Shown piece after piece: positions 8,312 through 9,273 of a DNA stretch of 9,273 nucleotides. The number at the start of each line of letters is the position of its first letter. The first letter of the stretch is position 1. The position numbers and the translations under genes are program-made. This DNA comes from Actinomycetota bacterium (GTDB lineage Bacteria; Actinomycetota; Humimicrobiia; Humimicrobiales; Humimicrobiaceae): contig JADHVM010000028.1 of NCBI GenBank assembly GCA_016783985.1, positions 1-9,273 on the forward strand, written 5' to 3'. The notes beneath the pieces are model-generated. The model ran no database searches. It worked only from the letters and a program-made list of their open reading frames with translations, and was not told the DNA's origin.

Positions 8312-8767
8312 TTATCTGTTTTTTCTCTCCCAGTTATATGGTATTTCCCCGCTGTCTGGATCGACCCTGTATTCATCAGGCTGATTGTAATTATATACTT
8401 CAGTAGGTATATTTATACACATAGCTTCAGTATCACTTATGCATTTAAATCCATGATATACATAAATTGGTATCTGTAGCAGTGCAGGATTATGCTCACC
8501 CATGAAAAATTCATTTACTTCCTTATAAGTTGAAGAGTCTTCCCTTGAATCATATAGCACAATTTTCATCATTCCTTTTACAACTACCATATTATCAGTT
8601 TGCTTTTTATGATAGTGCCATCCTTTTACTACGCCAGGATAAGCAGTGGTCATATAAACCTGCCCAAATTTATTAAACAGCTCATCATCAGAGCGGAACA
8701 TTTCCATAAGCCTTCCGCGTTCATCTGGAATCACTTTTAATTTTTTTATTTTTACTCCTTCTATCAA
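8312..8767 (-). CDS. RmlC-like cupin, dTDP-4-dehydrorhamnose 3,5-epimerase family (short type)
   Basis: This 151-residue cupin belongs to the family that epimerises C3 and/or C5 of dTDP-4-keto-6-deoxyhexoses, the product of RmlB. Seen: IPDERGRLMEMFRSDD (13-28), the RmlC-type N-terminal block; GVVKGWHYHKKQ (45-56), where His51 aligns with the catalytic His63 of Salmonella RmlC (VLRGLHFQ) and Lys48 with Arg60; VKGMMKIVLYDSREDS for the core strands; IPIYVYHGF (99-107) for the IPegfaHGF motif; Tyr125 near the usual active-site Tyr; and a C-terminal DPDSGEIPYNW. Classical RmlC is about 180 residues and continues into an LSxKD segment carrying the His-Asp dyad Asp; this protein stops before it, as in a widespread short subfamily. 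The TTG start at 8767 has AGGAGG six bases upstream. Family secure; exact reaction uncertain (3,5-, 3- or 5-epimerase). Confidence 0.85.
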   Translation of the reverse strand: MIEGVKIKKLKVIPDERGRLMEMFRSDDELFNKFGQVYMTTAYPGVVKGWHYHKKQTDNMVVVKGMMKIVLYDSREDSSTYKEVNEFFMGEHNPALLQIPIYVYHGFKCISDTEAMCINIPTEVYNYNQPDEYRVDPDSGEIPYNWERKNR

Positions 8768-8773
8768 CTATTG

Positions 8774-8779
8774 CCTCCT
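8774..8779 (-). promoter_or_regulatory. Ribosome binding site fixing the TTG start of the RmlC-like gene
   Basis: A perfect AGGAGG on the minus strand is separated by CAATAG (six bases) from TTG at 8767-8765. It selects TTG over any internal ATG and keeps the N-terminal family motif intact. Confidence 0.8.
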
Positions 8780-8792
8780 ATTGCTATTTAAA

Positions 8793-8828
8793 ATTAGTTG
8801 TAATTATAAACTTTTACTGGCAACTAAT
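8793..8828. repeat. 8-bp inverted repeat in the leader of the RmlC-like gene
   Basis: Perfect arms attagttg (8793-8800) and caactaat (8821-8828) enclose a 20-bp spacer. They lie between the candidate promoter and the ribosome binding site, so they would be in the 5' leader of the transcript. A second short symmetry (ctgg 8817-8820 with ccag 8830-8833) overlaps the distal arm, allowing two alternative pairings. No T-run follows, so it is not a standard terminator; it could be an operator or a leader hairpin. Confidence 0.45.
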
Positions 8829-8882
8829 ACCAGAAAAAAGTGATATTTTAATAATACATGTATTGCTGGGCTATTGTTATAA

Positions 8883-8911
8883 ATAATACGGTTATAATTA
8901 ATTCATTGCAA
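8883..8911 (-). promoter_or_regulatory. Candidate sigma-A promoter upstream of the RmlC-like gene
   Basis: On the minus strand TTGCAA (8911-8906) and TATTAT (8888-8883) are separated by 17 bases. They match the TTGACA/TATAAT consensus at 4 and 5 of 6 positions. This lies in the 218-bp gap between the GalE-like gene and the RmlC-like gene and would give a leader of about 110 nt. It could start a transcript for the RmlC-like, membrane protein and rmlB genes. No intrinsic terminator for the upstream gene is visible, so read-through is also possible. Confidence 0.4.
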
Positions 8912-8985
8912 ATATTTTCTGATTATCTTTTAAAACTCCAGTATTTTTTACCCTATAGCCCATTCAGGGATAAGAAGCATCAACC

Positions 8986-9273
8986 CTATTTACTTTTAAA
9001 CCAGTTATAAGTGAGCTTTAAGCCTTCTTCTATTTTAACTTTTGGCTGCCAGCCTATTATATCTTTTGCCTTTTTATATGATAGAGAGCTTCTTCTCTGC
9101 TCTCCTTCTTTAGGCGAACCATGAATTTCTTTAATGCTATCATTTCCTGATGTATCCTTGACAACATTAAAAAGCTTGACAACATCAGTTTCCTTTTCTG
9201 TCCCTATATTGATCTCTCCAATAAAATCGCTCCCTGCTGCTGCTACATTTGCTTCCACAACATCTCCTACATA
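8986..9273 (-). CDS. NAD-dependent epimerase/dehydratase, UDP-glucose 4-epimerase-like, C-terminal part (cut by right edge)
   Basis: The last 95 residues of an extended SDR sugar-nucleotide enzyme are present. The frame is open to base 9273, where it reads YVGDVVEANVAAA, the Y.rDvveAnl.a motif of GalE-type epimerases; the GTG at 9258 is therefore internal, not a start. Downstream follow INIGTEKETDVVKLF (the NIGTG.etsv..l substrate-domain motif) and GEQRRSSLSYKKAKDIIGWQPKV (the arginine-containing GE.RrS..d..kAk..LGW.P.v motif), then EEGLKLTYNWF to the end. This C-terminal pattern best fits UDP-glucose 4-epimerase-like enzymes that interconvert UDP-glucose/UDP-galactose or N-acetyl forms, but RmlD- or decarboxylase-like relatives cannot be fully excluded without the N-terminal half. 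It is the first visible gene of the cluster in reading direction and probably continues an operon extending to the right. Confidence 0.82.
   Translation of the reverse strand, partial: YVGDVVEANVAAAGSDFIGEINIGTEKETDVVKLFNVVKDTSGNDSIKEIHGSPKEGEQRRSSLSYKKAKDIIGWQPKVKIEEGLKLTYNWFKSK

Noticed and set aside
8180..8479. Plus-strand open frame of 99 codons
   Set aside because: It overlaps the well-supported RmlC-like gene over its second half, has low-complexity hydrophobic content and no recognisable motif; it is a shadow frame in AT-rich DNA.
8938..8975. Possible terminator after the GalE-like gene (CCCT/AGGG pairing)
   Set aside because: Only 4 bp pair cleanly and the stem is followed by an A-run, not a T-run, in the direction of transcription.

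Overview
The window is a 9.3 kb piece of a surface-polysaccharide (or surface-glycoprotein glycan) biosynthesis locus. All eight genes that can be supported lie on the minus strand and read from the right edge toward the left. The DNA is AT-rich, Shine-Dalgarno sequences are strong and purine-rich (AGGAGG), and TTG and GTG starts are frequent. Together with the protein sequences this suggests a low-GC, Firmicutes-type bacterium. A halophilic or thermophilic clostridial relative such as Halanaerobiales is my guess, but the window contains no taxonomic marker gene.

In transcription order (right to left): (1) the C-terminal end of an extended-SDR sugar-nucleotide epimerase, GalE-like, cut by the right edge; (2) a 218-bp gap with a plausible sigma-A promoter and an inverted repeat; (3) a short RmlC-like cupin epimerase; (4) a 623-aa multi-pass membrane protein that looks like a GT-C glycosyltransferase; (5) rmlB, dTDP-glucose 4,6-dehydratase; (6) a 215-bp gap with an 11-bp perfect inverted repeat; (7) fcl, GDP-L-fucose synthase; (8) ugd, UDP-glucose 6-dehydrogenase; (9) a UDP-glucuronate decarboxylase (UDP-xylose synthase), which appears to begin at an ATT codon; (10) a Wzx-like lipid-linked oligosaccharide flippase; (11) the N-terminal third of a family 2 glycosyltransferase cut by the left edge.

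The enzymes supply several activated sugars: UDP-glucose to UDP-glucuronate to UDP-xylose (ugd plus the decarboxylase), GDP-fucose (fcl), dTDP-4-keto-6-deoxyglucose and an epimerised product (rmlB plus the RmlC-like protein), and possibly UDP-galactose or a related epimer (GalE-like). The membrane GT-C-like protein, the GT2 enzyme and the flippase would use the sugars and move the product across the membrane. Partner genes expected for complete pathways (gmd, rmlA, rmlD) are not in the window.

Nothing seen here is an entirely new kind of system. The points most worth a second look are the apparent ATT start of the decarboxylase, the unassigned GT-C-like membrane protein, the RmlC-like enzyme without the usual C-terminal catalytic Asp segment, the base-composition contrast between membrane and sugar-nucleotide genes, and the inverted repeats in the two longer gaps.
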